A stretch of DNA of 64,000 nt. It comes from Planctomycetaceae bacterium. Lineage in GTDB: Bacteria; Planctomycetota; Planctomycetia; Planctomycetales; Planctomycetaceae. Both the position numbers and the translations under genes were made by a program. The DNA lies in NCBI GenBank assembly GCA_002724315.1, contig PBOJ01000061.1, forward strand, positions 51,689-115,688. Direction: 5' to 3'. This document shows positions 54,273-63,708 of the stretch, piece after piece. Every line of letters begins with the position of its first letter. Position 1 is the stretch's first letter. The notes beneath the pieces are model-generated. The model searched no databases, was not told where the DNA came from, and saw only the letters and a program-made list of their open reading frames with translations.

Positions 54273-54301
54273 ATTGTCCCACAGCGCATAAACCATTGCA
54301 A
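54273..54301 (-). promoter_or_regulatory. Candidate promoter of the DUF1549/DUF1553 operon
   Basis: Minus-strand TTGCAA (54301 to 54296), a 17-bp spacer, GACAAT (54278 to 54273). Four matches in each hexamer. Leader about 95 nt. Confidence 0.35.
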
Positions 54302-54375
54302 CTGCGAAGACCATCGCCGCTCTGAGAGCCGTCAGGACCCCCGTGGTACTGCGACTGATGACCAACCCGGAACGG

Positions 54376-55533
54376 CTAGCGAGCCGCGGGTTCTGGCGAA
54401 ACCGGCAACCGGTCCCGCCAGCGGAATCCCATCTCGATGGCGGCTTTCGAGAGACGGACCAGCAGGTCGTGATCCACCGTCGGAGGCGGCAGGTCGGGCA
54501 AGGCCTTCTCGGTGTTGGCCGTGTCGAACTCGGGATCGTCTCGCCAGTACGACGAGTAGACCTGCATCTGCTCGTAGAAGAGTTTTTCGATGGTCGAGGG
54601 GTCCTTGAGCGGACCGGGACCGACGAAGCGGTTGTGGCAACCGTCGATGACCTGCTCGAGCACCTCGGACATCACCCTGGTGGTGACCGGCTGCGGCGAG
54701 GTGAGATGGAAGGTCTGCCCGTGGCATTCGGGTCGCACCAGGATCTCGGCGATCGCCCGCGAGACCCAGTCGACGGTGACCAGATTCTTGCGTTCGGTAC
54801 CGTCGAGAGTCAGCCGAGTGGGCACCACCTGGTCCCCGTCAACCGGTTGCTCCCCGGAGTCCGACGCGGCCTGCCAGAGGGTGTGGGCCAGTCTCAACGC
54901 CGCGTAGAAACCGTGGAACGTGGTCGAAAACCCGTTGCTGGAATCGCCGATGATGATCGAGGGGCGATAGACCGTCGGCGGTGCCAGGTAATCGGCCGCG
55001 TGAATCATTTGCTCCGCGGCCACCTTGCTCCGCTCGTAGTCGTTGCCCGGCTCCTGGCCAACATCCAGCTCCGATTCCAAGGCCCGATCGCTTCTCAGCC
55101 CACAGACGTAAGCGGTGGAAACATGATGCAGGTTGGCGATCCCGGCAGTACGACACAGTTCGAGAATTGCTCGAGTGCCATCGACATTGGATCGCCACGG
55201 TTCGCCATCGGGAGTGGTCGCGTGAAACAGCAGACTGGCAGCGTTGTGCAATACGGTGTCGCAGTGCTCTTCGATCCATTCCCGGTCGATATCATCGAGT
55301 CCCAGATCGGTCCGAGAGAGGTCGCTCTCAATCACGTGAGGCCGCGGCAATTCCCGGCCCAGTCTCGCATCCCACACCGCCATCAACGACTCGACGCGCT
55401 GTTCTGCCGACATCCTCCGATTTCGCCGGACCATCAGCGCCAGGGGGACGCCCAGATCGGTCAAATCGCGAACCAAATACCGGCCAAGCAACCCGGTGCC
55501 ACCGGTGAACAGCACAAATTGCGACATTGCCAT
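54376..55533 (-). CDS. Thioester-reductase-like extended SDR (NAD-binding_4 type)
   Basis: About 385 aa. 'VLFTGGTGLLGRYLVRDL' (~6-23) is the N-terminal Rossmann TGxxGxxG motif, 'VIESDLSRTDLGLDDIDRE' (~63-81) and 'DTVLHNAASLLFHAT' (~88-102) follow, and 'HHVSTAYVCGLRS' with 'YERSKVAAEQMI' (~135-175) supply the Ser-Tyr-x3-Lys catalytic set. The pattern fits the fatty acyl-CoA/thioester reductase group, which reduces carrier-bound or CoA thioesters. No adenylation or carrier domain is attached. ATG 55533 or 55527; the frame upstream to 55869 is not credible. It follows the MMPL exporter by 115 bp on the same strand. Confidence 0.82.
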   Translation of the reverse strand: MAMSQFVLFTGGTGLLGRYLVRDLTDLGVPLALMVRRNRRMSAEQRVESLMAVWDARLGRELPRPHVIESDLSRTDLGLDDIDREWIEEHCDTVLHNAASLLFHATTPDGEPWRSNVDGTRAILELCRTAGIANLHHVSTAYVCGLRSDRALESELDVGQEPGNDYERSKVAAEQMIHAADYLAPPTVYRPSIIIGDSSNGFSTTFHGFYAALRLAHTLWQAASDSGEQPVDGDQVVPTRLTLDGTERKNLVTVDWVSRAIAEILVRPECHGQTFHLTSPQPVTTRVMSEVLEQVIDGCHNRFVGPGPLKDPSTIEKLFYEQMQVYSSYWRDDPEFDTANTEKALPDLPPPTVDHDLLVRLSKAAIEMGFRWRDRLPVSPEPAAR

Positions 55534-55648
55534 CCCGCAGGAGGGGAGAAGAGTGTGAGACGTACTCATCCAGACTATAGAACCTGATCGCCGTTCCACA
55601 ACCGAACGGGCATTTCGCCGGCGACGCGGGTTGAGTCGGAGCGGGCAC

Positions 55649-57928
55649 CTAGGCAGGAATCGAAGATCGCCGTTCCTCTCGGCTGCCGCGAATCGACCCG
55701 GTATCGGAATGCTCCGAACCCGTTTTCGCAGCGTGTTCCTCGATCGCCACGAAGTGCGGCCGACGCTGTCCGTGCGGCGTTCTTCTGCGTCGCGTCTGGT
55801 CGGTTCGCCCTGCAGACCGATCATCGCGACTCCAGAGCGACAGGAGGGCAGGCAACAGGACCAGGTCACCCAACAGCGCTGTGACCAGCATCGCGGCGGT
55901 CAACAAGCCGAATCTCATCGTGGGCAGGAACGGGGAGAGTGTCAGGGCGAGCATTCCGGTGGCAGCGACAATGGCTGCCTGCAGGATCGGAGGCCCGGTT
56001 CGTTCCAGGGCCTCGCGCGAAGCCCCGTGCCGGGCCACACCGTCACGACGCCGCTGGTGGTAATGGATCAGGAAATGGAACGTCCCGTCGACGGCGATCC
56101 CCAGCGCGATGCTTCCGGACATCATCATGCCGATGTCGACATACCAGCCCGACCAGCCCAGGATCCCGAAGACCAACAGGATCGGCGTCAGGTTGGGGAT
56201 CATCGCTACCAGCCCGGTCGTCCAGGACCTCAGCGAAACGATCATCACGACGGTGATGATGACGAACGCCGTCAGGAAACTTTCCCAGAACCCGGTGAAG
56301 ATCTGTGCCTGGGCGTGATCCAGCAGTGGGCTGATGCCGGTCCATTCAATCGGCATGCCGGCGGTAGCCACGACCAGCTCGTCAAAGACCCGGCGGCGTC
56401 CGTCGGCCGACCCGTCATTCAGCCGCACGCTGATTCTCCACAGTCGCTCACCATCGGAGATGTAGTCTCCACCACCGCGATGACTCCGGGCACGTTTCAA
56501 CAGGGCCAGCGTTTCAAACGTGTCCTCGGGCATCTCAACAGGGAACAACTCCGCCAGCGACATCGTGTGCCGCACACCGTCGTGTTTGCGGATCTGTTCC
56601 TCGATGTGGCGGACCTTGTCGAGCTTCGCCACGAACGGCAAGCCCTGGGTCCCGAAGTCGATCACCGCCTCGAGAGTCGTCGTACTCGTCAGGCCCTCTT
56701 CGATCCGCTCTGCGTCCTGACGGACTCGTCCCTCGGCAGGAAGGAAATCCACCGGATCGATCCGCGTTTGCAGCCGGGGCACTCCGAAACCCGCCGCGAC
56801 GATCAGCAGCAACGTCAACGCGGTGACCAGCCCACTGCGACCGACGATCCGGGAGGCCAGCGATTCACCGCGAGAGGCCTCCAGCAGGCCGACCTCCGAT
56901 CCCACGGGTTTCGGGGGAAACAGCGTCAGCAGTGCCGGCACCACGGTCAGCCCGGTGACCAGCGCCACGATGGAACCCAGGGCTCCAGCCAGGCCGAATT
57001 GTCGAACCGGGCCGATGTCACTGACGACCAACGAAGCGAGACCGATCGAGGTGGTCAGAGTGGCCAGGCAGCAGGGCTTCCAGGCCAGCTTCAGCGCCGT
57101 CGCCAGCGGATCGGGACCGTCCATGGCGTGGCGGGAGTAGTGGACCAGGTGAACCGAGATGGCCAGGGAAAAGACCATCACCATGATCGGCAACGCGCCC
57201 AGGATGAAGTTCATCTCCTGGCCGGTCCAGTACAGCGTCGCCAGCGTCAGATTGACCGACCAGATGGTCACCCCGAGAATCCCAAACGTCAGCTTCCAGT
57301 CCCGCAGGGTCCAGTACAGCAGCACCAGGCAGACGGCCAGGGTGACCAGGAAGAACTGCTTGTTGTTTTCTCGGCTGCCGAGTCGGTCGAGTTCCGAGAC
57401 AATCACCGGAGCACCGGCCAGTTGCGAGTCCTCGAGCTGGCAGTAGCTGAGCTGCTCGCGGACGGCCTGGACCGTGGCGGCGCGGTCGGTGAGGCCTTCG
57501 GCCGAGAGCAGCGCCGCGATGCCGACCAATCCGTCAGGACCACGTGTCGCCGAGAGTCCCTCGAGCCGCTTGCGAGCCTCGTCCCTCTCGACCCCCAGGT
57601 CGTCCATGATCGACATCAGTCGGTAGGGGCTCCAGCAGACCCGGATCTCCGGAAGGCTCTCGATTCGCTTGCAGACCGCTTCGACCAGTTCCTCGTCGAC
57701 CGCCTCCGTGGTGTCTTCCCCGGGCAACCCCACCAGCACCAGTTCCTCGGCTCCGAACCGATCCTTGAATCCGTCGTAGACCTGGCGAACCGGCGCTTTC
57801 TCGGGCAGCCAGGTTTCGATGTCGTTGTTCGACGTCAGCGACTCGGACGTCACCAACAGGACGGGAAATGTCAGAATCAGAAAGCCCAGCACCAGTCGGC
57901 TGTGCTGACGAAAGAACGCTGGCAGCAT
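55649..57928 (-). CDS. MMPL/RND-superfamily exporter
   Basis: 759 aa. Twelve-helix RND/MMPL layout: helix 1 ('LVLGFLILTFPVLLVTS'), a first periplasmic domain (~35-205), helices 2-6 ('FFLVTLAVCLVLLYWTL', 'MNFILGALPIMVMVFSLAISVHLVHYSRHAM' in parts, 'GALGSIVALVTGLTVVPALLTLF'), a middle helix, a second periplasmic domain (~400-540), then helices 8-12 ('SFLTAFVIITVVMIVSL', 'IGMMMSGSIALGIAVDGTFHFLIHYHQ'). The conserved Gly-x3-Asp of MMPL proteins is seen as 'GIAVDGTFHF'. Basic/Ser-rich cytoplasmic tail. Such proteins export lipids, hopanoids or glycolipids; the adjacent thioester reductase suggests a lipid product. Substrate unknown. Confidence 0.86.
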   Translation of the reverse strand: MLPAFFRQHSRLVLGFLILTFPVLLVTSESLTSNNDIETWLPEKAPVRQVYDGFKDRFGAEELVLVGLPGEDTTEAVDEELVEAVCKRIESLPEIRVCWSPYRLMSIMDDLGVERDEARKRLEGLSATRGPDGLVGIAALLSAEGLTDRAATVQAVREQLSYCQLEDSQLAGAPVIVSELDRLGSRENNKQFFLVTLAVCLVLLYWTLRDWKLTFGILGVTIWSVNLTLATLYWTGQEMNFILGALPIMVMVFSLAISVHLVHYSRHAMDGPDPLATALKLAWKPCCLATLTTSIGLASLVVSDIGPVRQFGLAGALGSIVALVTGLTVVPALLTLFPPKPVGSEVGLLEASRGESLASRIVGRSGLVTALTLLLIVAAGFGVPRLQTRIDPVDFLPAEGRVRQDAERIEEGLTSTTTLEAVIDFGTQGLPFVAKLDKVRHIEEQIRKHDGVRHTMSLAELFPVEMPEDTFETLALLKRARSHRGGGDYISDGERLWRISVRLNDGSADGRRRVFDELVVATAGMPIEWTGISPLLDHAQAQIFTGFWESFLTAFVIITVVMIVSLRSWTTGLVAMIPNLTPILLVFGILGWSGWYVDIGMMMSGSIALGIAVDGTFHFLIHYHQRRRDGVARHGASREALERTGPPILQAAIVAATGMLALTLSPFLPTMRFGLLTAAMLVTALLGDLVLLPALLSLWSRDDRSAGRTDQTRRRRTPHGQRRPHFVAIEEHAAKTGSEHSDTGSIRGSREERRSSIPA

Positions 57929-58182
57929 GGAAAACGTCCCGGGATACGGTCGATGAGGTCAATCTTTGAGGCACTGGCCGCCGGCGTGAATCGAGAATCC
58001 CCGCACACAAAAGTGCGCCGAGATCGCGCCACGCGGCCTCTGTCTGCTATCGAGTCAACGACCGAATCTCCGTGATTCGAATCCTGCCAGCCGGGACAGC
58101 GACCGGCAGAGCCGGGCGGCTGGATGGAACGACCCCTACCAATGCCACCATCGGAAACGGGTCGTGCAGCGCGGGGGTCCGG

Positions 58183-59025
58183 TTATTCGGCGAGCGGGCT
58201 GCCGGTCCAGCCGAAACGACGACTCAACCCGATCAACCCTCCCATCACGACCAACCCGACCACGGTGATCCACCACGGTGCCGGGCGGCGGACGGCCGGC
58301 GACTCCGCTCCATCAGCCACCCCCATCGTGCTGACCTGAACCGAGGCCGTTTCCGAGCCCGCGTCGGTGACGGTCAATTCCTCCGGGACCACCTCCGCAA
58401 CCACCGGAGGGACCACCGCGGCCACAACCCGTGCCGGCACGAGTTCACCAGGAGGTTCAGCAAACAGGCTTGGATTCCGCCCCTTCGAAGAACGGGTCCG
58501 GGTCCTCGCCCCCCCGACCGGATCGATCGATCCGCTGAACAGGGAATGCCTCTTGCCGCCGGGACGGTCCCGCTTGGGCCTGGGAAGAGGCGGTGGCGGA
58601 GCAATCGAGCGGCTCTCTTTCTCGGCCAGCGCGGCCTTGAGCCGCGTGAAGATCCTCCCGAATTCCTGCGAGTCGTTGTGACCGGGTGATGAATTCTTCG
58701 AGCTGACCGTCGCGGCCCCTGACACGTTCTCCGGTGGTGGAGAGTCATCGTTGACTTTCAGGTCCCCGGCCACGTCCGGAACATCCACGGGCACCACGTC
58801 GCCAGCCGTGTTGGCTCGCACACGTGCGGTGGCAGGTGCTCCCGGCGCCGCATCACTCAGAAACAACACCGCCCCGCCTCCGCTCTCCAGGGGAACGGTC
58901 GCCGCCCGGGTGCCCAGAGCCACCGACGACGTGCATCCGGATCCGACCAACATCGCGAGTGACAACAGGCATCCCGACAGGACACGCTGACGGCCGAAGC
59001 CGGTGAGATGAAGGTCGGAAATCAT
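58183..59025 (-). CDS. Hypothetical lipoprotein with C-terminal membrane helix
   Basis: About 280 aa, not recognised. ATG 59025 (GAGAGGAA upstream) opens a lipoprotein signal 'LSGCLLSLAMLVGSGCTSS' with acceptor Cys ~31. A Pro/Ala/Arg/Ser-rich low-complexity middle (~60-230, including 'APPPPLPRPKRDRPGGKRH') is probably disordered. A clear membrane helix sits at the C-terminus ('WWITVVGLVVMGGLIGLS', ~253-270). Lipid anchor at one end and a helix at the other would tether both ends or span the periplasm. No neighbour suggests a role. Confidence 0.65.
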   Translation of the reverse strand: MISDLHLTGFGRQRVLSGCLLSLAMLVGSGCTSSVALGTRAATVPLESGGGAVLFLSDAAPGAPATARVRANTAGDVVPVDVPDVAGDLKVNDDSPPPENVSGAATVSSKNSSPGHNDSQEFGRIFTRLKAALAEKESRSIAPPPPLPRPKRDRPGGKRHSLFSGSIDPVGGARTRTRSSKGRNPSLFAEPPGELVPARVVAAVVPPVVAEVVPEELTVTDAGSETASVQVSTMGVADGAESPAVRRPAPWWITVVGLVVMGGLIGLSRRFGWTGSPLAE

Positions 59026-59239
59026 GCGAGTTCCTCTCGCTCGTCGATCGACAATCCACCATCCCCCGCATCGTCTCCCATCGGCACAGTGCCAGTTCCG
59101 CATGAGCGGGATATGACGATTCTGCGGATCAGCGACGGGAACCCCCCGAGACGAAAACTGCGGGGTTTCGGCCGGGAACATCCGCGAACGGGTTGTTCAC
59201 CAATCCGGACACCGGAATCGCCGCCGCCGGGAACAGAAT

Positions 59240-60094
<855 letters not shown>

Positions 60095-60316
60095 GGCGAA
60101 CGTCTGTCCCGGTTGAAGATGGAGAAAGTTCGGACGGACCAACAGTCGTCGATCTCGAGGCCTCGTGTTTTTAGGGAACACTCGATGATCATTCAAACCA
60201 ACCGGTCAACGGAATCCGGTCCGGTTGCCGCCGGCTCAACGCCCTTGTGTCGTCTCGACCACCCACCCTAGGATCGATCGCCCCGGTCTCTCCCGAGTTT
60301 CCTCAAGGCGCCCCGA

Positions 60317-60793
60317 GTGTCGACACTGACCCTGGTGCTGATCGCCGTCGTGGTACTTTCGCTGGTCGGCTTCGTCCTGGCGGCTCCGCTGCTGGTGCGT
60401 CACTGGCAGCGTGGTCAGCAGAACATGGCCCTGGACCTGTTCCGGATGCAGCGTGAACAACTGGAGGCCAAGTTCTTCGACCTGGCTCGCGGACGCGGTA
60501 TCCCCCGCGACCTGCGATGGGTCGAATGCGACTGGCTCGACGAGGTGACCTTCGGCCGTGCCATCGACGACGGAATGCTGACAGCATTTGCCGGAGTGAA
60601 CATCCGTTTCGAAGCGATCGAAGGGGGCGACATGGAGGAAGTGGAGTCGGTGGGACTGATCCGCGACGCCGCGGCGATTTTCCACTTCCACAACGGCCGC
60701 TGGGGAACCGGCGGCCGCGCGATGTTCAACATGGATCCCCATGCCGCGATCGAACGCCTGGCCGGGCAGTATGAACCGGTGACGGCAGACTGA
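60317..60793 (+). CDS. Small membrane-anchored hypothetical protein
   Basis: 158 aa, not recognised. GTG start, immediately a hydrophobic helix ('LTLVLIAVVVLSLVGFVLAAPLLV', ~4-27), then a soluble domain with 'NMALDLFRMQREQLEAKFFDLARGRGIPRDLRWVE' (read in parts) and a beta-rich end ('MLTAFAGVNIRFEAIEG', 'AAAIFHFHNGRWGTGGRAMFNMDP'). Codon use matches neighbours and both opposite-strand frames are shadows. Convergent with the DNA methyltransferase, 19 bp apart. Confidence 0.68.
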   Translation: MSTLTLVLIAVVVLSLVGFVLAAPLLVRHWQRGQQNMALDLFRMQREQLEAKFFDLARGRGIPRDLRWVECDWLDEVTFGRAIDDGMLTAFAGVNIRFEAIEGGDMEEVESVGLIRDAAAIFHFHNGRWGTGGRAMFNMDPHAAIERLAGQYEPVTAD

Positions 60794-60812
60794 GCACAGC
60801 CGGTCGTGAGAA

Positions 60813-61754
60813 TCAGAGCAGTTCCAGTTGCCGGTCGTCGGCCCGCTTTCGGGTGACGCGTTCCTCGATCGTGACACCCGCCGACGTCTTCGGGGAACTG
60901 GTCAGCGGGTCCTCGGCCCCATCGAGTGAATCACCGGGCGAAATCGATTCGAGACGCTCGCGGGCCCGGGCGGCGTACTCCTCGGACAACTCGTACCCGA
61001 TCGGACGTCGATCGAGTTTTCGGGCAACCGCCAACGTGGTGCCGCTTCCGGCAAACGGGTCGAGCACCACATCACCGGGATTCGAACAGGCCCGCACGAT
61101 CCGACCCAGCAACTGCTCGGGCATCTGGCACCCGTGCCAGCCGGCCCGTTCCTTGAACGTCCCGTTGACCCGGGGAAAATACCAGGTGTCCTCATCAGCA
61201 CCGAACGATTCGGGAATGTCCTGCGGCCGCAGCACCCAGGTGTCGTCCGGCAGGCGGCCTCGCGGGTTGGCCCGCTTGTCTCCGTAGACCAGTTGGCGAG
61301 CCGACGGAACCCGGATCGCCGGATCGTCGGCATTGAAGGTGAACGCCTTCTCGTTCTTGACGAAGTAGAACAGGTGCGCATGGGACCGGCTGAACTTCCG
61401 GGTGCAATTGACCCCGAAGGTGTAGTACCAGATTACCCAGTTGCGGAGCACCAGCCCGTGGTCGTGCTTCTGCATCACCGACAACTCCGCGGCGTACTCG
61501 TCCCCGATGGCCAGCCAGAAGGTGCCCTCGGGCTTCAACACCCGCTGCACTTCCGACGTCCAACGTCGGCTCCACGCCAGGTAATCATCGGCATCCCGCC
61601 GGTCGTTGTACTCGTCGTACTCGTAACCGATGTTGAACGGAGGGTCGGCAAACGCCAGGTCAACGGTCCCGTCAGGAATCTCGGCCAGGCCCTCGAGACA
61701 ATCCCGGTTGTGGATCTGTCCGAGCAGTTCGTCGGGAATCACCGGGGCATCCAT
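60813..61754 (-). CDS. Orphan site-specific DNA methyltransferase (N4-C or N6-A, beta group)
   Basis: 313 aa. Catalytic motif IV 'ADPPFNIGY' (~36-44) comes early and the SAM-binding motif I '[16 protein letters not shown]' (~232-247) comes late, the beta-group order typical of CcrM and many N6-adenine/N4-cytosine enzymes. Other landmarks: '[15 protein letters not shown]' (~77-91), '[25 protein letters not shown]'. A C-terminal extension of ~35 aa ('[20 protein letters not shown]') may be a recognition helper. GGAGG is about 11 nt before ATG 61754. No restriction endonuclease is adjacent, so it is orphan; recognition sequence unknown. Confidence 0.88.
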   Translation of the reverse strand: MDAPVIPDELLGQIHNRDCLEGLAEIPDGTVDLAFADPPFNIGYEYDEYNDRRDADDYLAWSRRWTSEVQRVLKPEGTFWLAIGDEYAAELSVMQKHDHGLVLRNWVIWYYTFGVNCTRKFSRSHAHLFYFVKNEKAFTFNADDPAIRVPSARQLVYGDKRANPRGRLPDDTWVLRPQDIPESFGADEDTWYFPRVNGTFKERAGWHGCQMPEQLLGRIVRACSNPGDVVLDPFAGSGTTLAVARKLDRRPIGYELSEEYAARARERLESISPGDSLDGAEDPLTSSPKTSAGVTIEERVTRKRADDRQLELL

Positions 61755-61802
61755 CGCAGCGCGGGCCTCCTGCCAACCCGAAAATCGGGGTGCGAACTTT
61801 TC

Positions 61803-62675
61803 CTAGGCGGGATCCTTGACCACCGGGTTGCTCAGCGTACCGATGCCGGTTATCGAAATCGAGACGGAGTCCCCATCTTCCAGGGTGAACTCATCGGGAG
61901 GCACGATGCCGGTGCCGGTCATCAACACCACACCATCGGGAAAGACATTCTCGCGCCCCACCCAATCGATCAGGTCCTCGAAGGTCCGGGCCATTCGGTC
62001 GAGCTGGATCGTGCCACCGAAAACGGTCTCTCCACCGCGCTCGATCGCCAGTTCGATTTCGACCGTGGATCGATCCAGCGGACCGTCGGCCAGCAGGACG
62101 CACGGACCCAGGCCGGCCGACTCGCGGTAGCACTTCGCCTGTGGCAGGTACAACGGATTCTCACCCTCGATATCCCGAGACGACATGTCGTTTCCGATCG
62201 AGTACCCGACCAGTCGCATGTCGGGGCTGATCACCAGTGCGAACTCGGGCTCGGGAACCGTCCAGTTGCTGTCGGCCCGCACGCGAACCGGGTCGCCGGG
62301 TCCCGACACACGGTGGGGAGTCGCCTTGAGGAACAACTCGGGCCGGTCGGCGGTGTAGACCTTGTCGTAGTGGGTCGCGGCACTCTCGGACTCTTCCATC
62401 CGGGCCACCTGGCTCCGCTTGTAGGTGACACCGGCCGCCCACACCTCCTGGCGGTCGATCGGCGCCAGGCACTCGTAGTCACCCGCGGCCAGGCCGGTGG
62501 CACCGGAGGCCAGCAGCCGTTCGACGCCGGCGACCGGATCGGCCGAATGGAGCAGGTCGGCCAGTGAATTGACACTCTCGGAGCCCGAGAGATCCAGCAG
62601 CTGTGCGGAACCGTCGTCGGCCAGCACGGCCACGCCGACAGTCCCCTCGGTGGTGCGAACCCTGGCAAGCCTCAT
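61803..62675 (-). CDS. Fumarylacetoacetate hydrolase (FAH)-family enzyme
   Basis: About 290 aa. An N-terminal small domain is followed by the FAH fold: 'VWAAGVTYKRSQVARMEESES' start region (~76-96), 'YTADRPELFLKATPHRVSGPG' (~104-124), 'WTVPEPEFALVISPD' with the metal-binding E-x-E (~134-148), 'GYSIGNDMSSRDIEGENPLYLPQAK' (read in parts, ~153-177), and 'GTGIVPPDEFTLEDGD' near the end. The same wording occurs in the 2-keto-3-deoxy-sugar-acid dehydratase (AraD1-like) subgroup, so a sugar-acid role is possible; true substrate unknown. ATG 62675 chosen over an in-frame ATG at 62717. Confidence 0.83.
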   Translation of the reverse strand: MRLARVRTTEGTVGVAVLADDGSAQLLDLSGSESVNSLADLLHSADPVAGVERLLASGATGLAAGDYECLAPIDRQEVWAAGVTYKRSQVARMEESESAATHYDKVYTADRPELFLKATPHRVSGPGDPVRVRADSNWTVPEPEFALVISPDMRLVGYSIGNDMSSRDIEGENPLYLPQAKCYRESAGLGPCVLLADGPLDRSTVEIELAIERGGETVFGGTIQLDRMARTFEDLIDWVGRENVFPDGVVLMTGTGIVPPDEFTLEDGDSVSISITGIGTLSNPVVKDPA

Positions 62676-62742
62676 CGGTCGTCCCGTTCTGGAAGAAAAA
62701 GGTGTCACCAAACGCATCGGCCCGCAGCACGACGGCGGGGTG

Positions 62743-63708
62743 TCACGATCCTACCGGACCGCCGCCGCTACGCAAGCACTCCAGCACCTGACAGAAATCC
62801 TCCGGCAGAGGGGCCTCGAAACGGATCGCCTTTCCTGTCACCGGGTGGGTCACCTCCAGGGAACGGGCGTGCAACGCCTGGCGGCGGATCGGCAACTCGC
62901 GCCCCTCGGGCCGATCACCCCCGTAGAGACGGTCGGCAAGAATGGGATGGTTGAGGTGGGCCATGTGAACACGGAGCTGGTGAGTTCGGCCGGTCCGTGG
63001 CGACAACCTCAGGTAGGACGTGCGGTCGAACCTTTCGATCACCTCGTAGAAAGTCTCCGCGTGTCGCGACTTGCCACCGGCCGGCACCACCCGCATCTTT
63101 TCCCGGTTCCGTCGACTGACCCCCACGTGCGTTTCAATATAATCGCTGTCCAACTCGAGACGTCCCCAGCAGATCGCGTGATAACGCTTGGTCACCTCAC
63201 GGAGTTCAAACTGCCGCGAGAGCTTGTGGTGGACCTGGTTGTTCTTGGCCACGACGATCACACCGGTGGTGTCACGATCCAGACGGTGCACGATGCCCGG
63301 CCTCAGGGTGCCACCGACATCGCTGAGAGAATCGAAGTGGAACTGCAGGGCAGCGACCAGTGTCCCGGTAGTCTGGCCACGGCCGGGATGGACGATCATG
63401 TCGGCCGGCTTGTCGATCGCCACCAGGTGCTCGTCCTCGTAGATCACCGAGAGCGGAAGATCCTCGGGTTCCACTCGCGGCGCCGCGTCCTCGGGCAGTG
63501 ACAACTCGACCACGTCATTGACCCGGAGCCGTCGAGAGGACTTGGCCGGCAGCCCGTTGACAGTCACCGCTTCGGCAGCAATCGAGGACTGAAACTGGGA
63601 ACGGCTGAAGTTGGGGTAGAGACGGACGAGATAATGGTCGAGCCGCCAACCATGAGCCCGGGACTCGACGGTCACCCGAATCGGCGACCCCTCACCCGGC
63701 TGGCTCAT
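62743..63708 (-). CDS. RluD-type rRNA pseudouridine synthase (S4 + PseudoU_synth_2)
   Basis: 321 aa. N-terminal S4 RNA-binding domain (~18-75; 'RLDHYLVRLYPNFSRSQFQSSI') and the RluA-family catalytic domain with 'GIVHRLDRDTTGVIVVAKN' (~135-153, catalytic Asp in H-R-L-D). 'GRTHQLRVHMAHLNHPILADRLYGG' (~240-264, in parts) is the conserved tail. RluD modifies helix 69 of 23S rRNA in E. coli; assignment to RluD rather than a paralogue is by architecture only. Its ATG overlaps the stop of the partial gene upstream (ATGA), so the two are coupled. Confidence 0.9.
   Translation of the reverse strand: MSQPGEGSPIRVTVESRAHGWRLDHYLVRLYPNFSRSQFQSSIAAEAVTVNGLPAKSSRRLRVNDVVELSLPEDAAPRVEPEDLPLSVIYEDEHLVAIDKPADMIVHPGRGQTTGTLVAALQFHFDSLSDVGGTLRPGIVHRLDRDTTGVIVVAKNNQVHHKLSRQFELREVTKRYHAICWGRLELDSDYIETHVGVSRRNREKMRVVPAGGKSRHAETFYEVIERFDRTSYLRLSPRTGRTHQLRVHMAHLNHPILADRLYGGDRPEGRELPIRRQALHARSLEVTHPVTGKAIRFEAPLPEDFCQVLECLRSGGGPVGS

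Noticed and set aside
55631..58075. 814-aa plus-strand open frame opposite the MMPL gene
   Set aside because: Gln/His/Arg-rich shadow of the MMPL gene; no domain.
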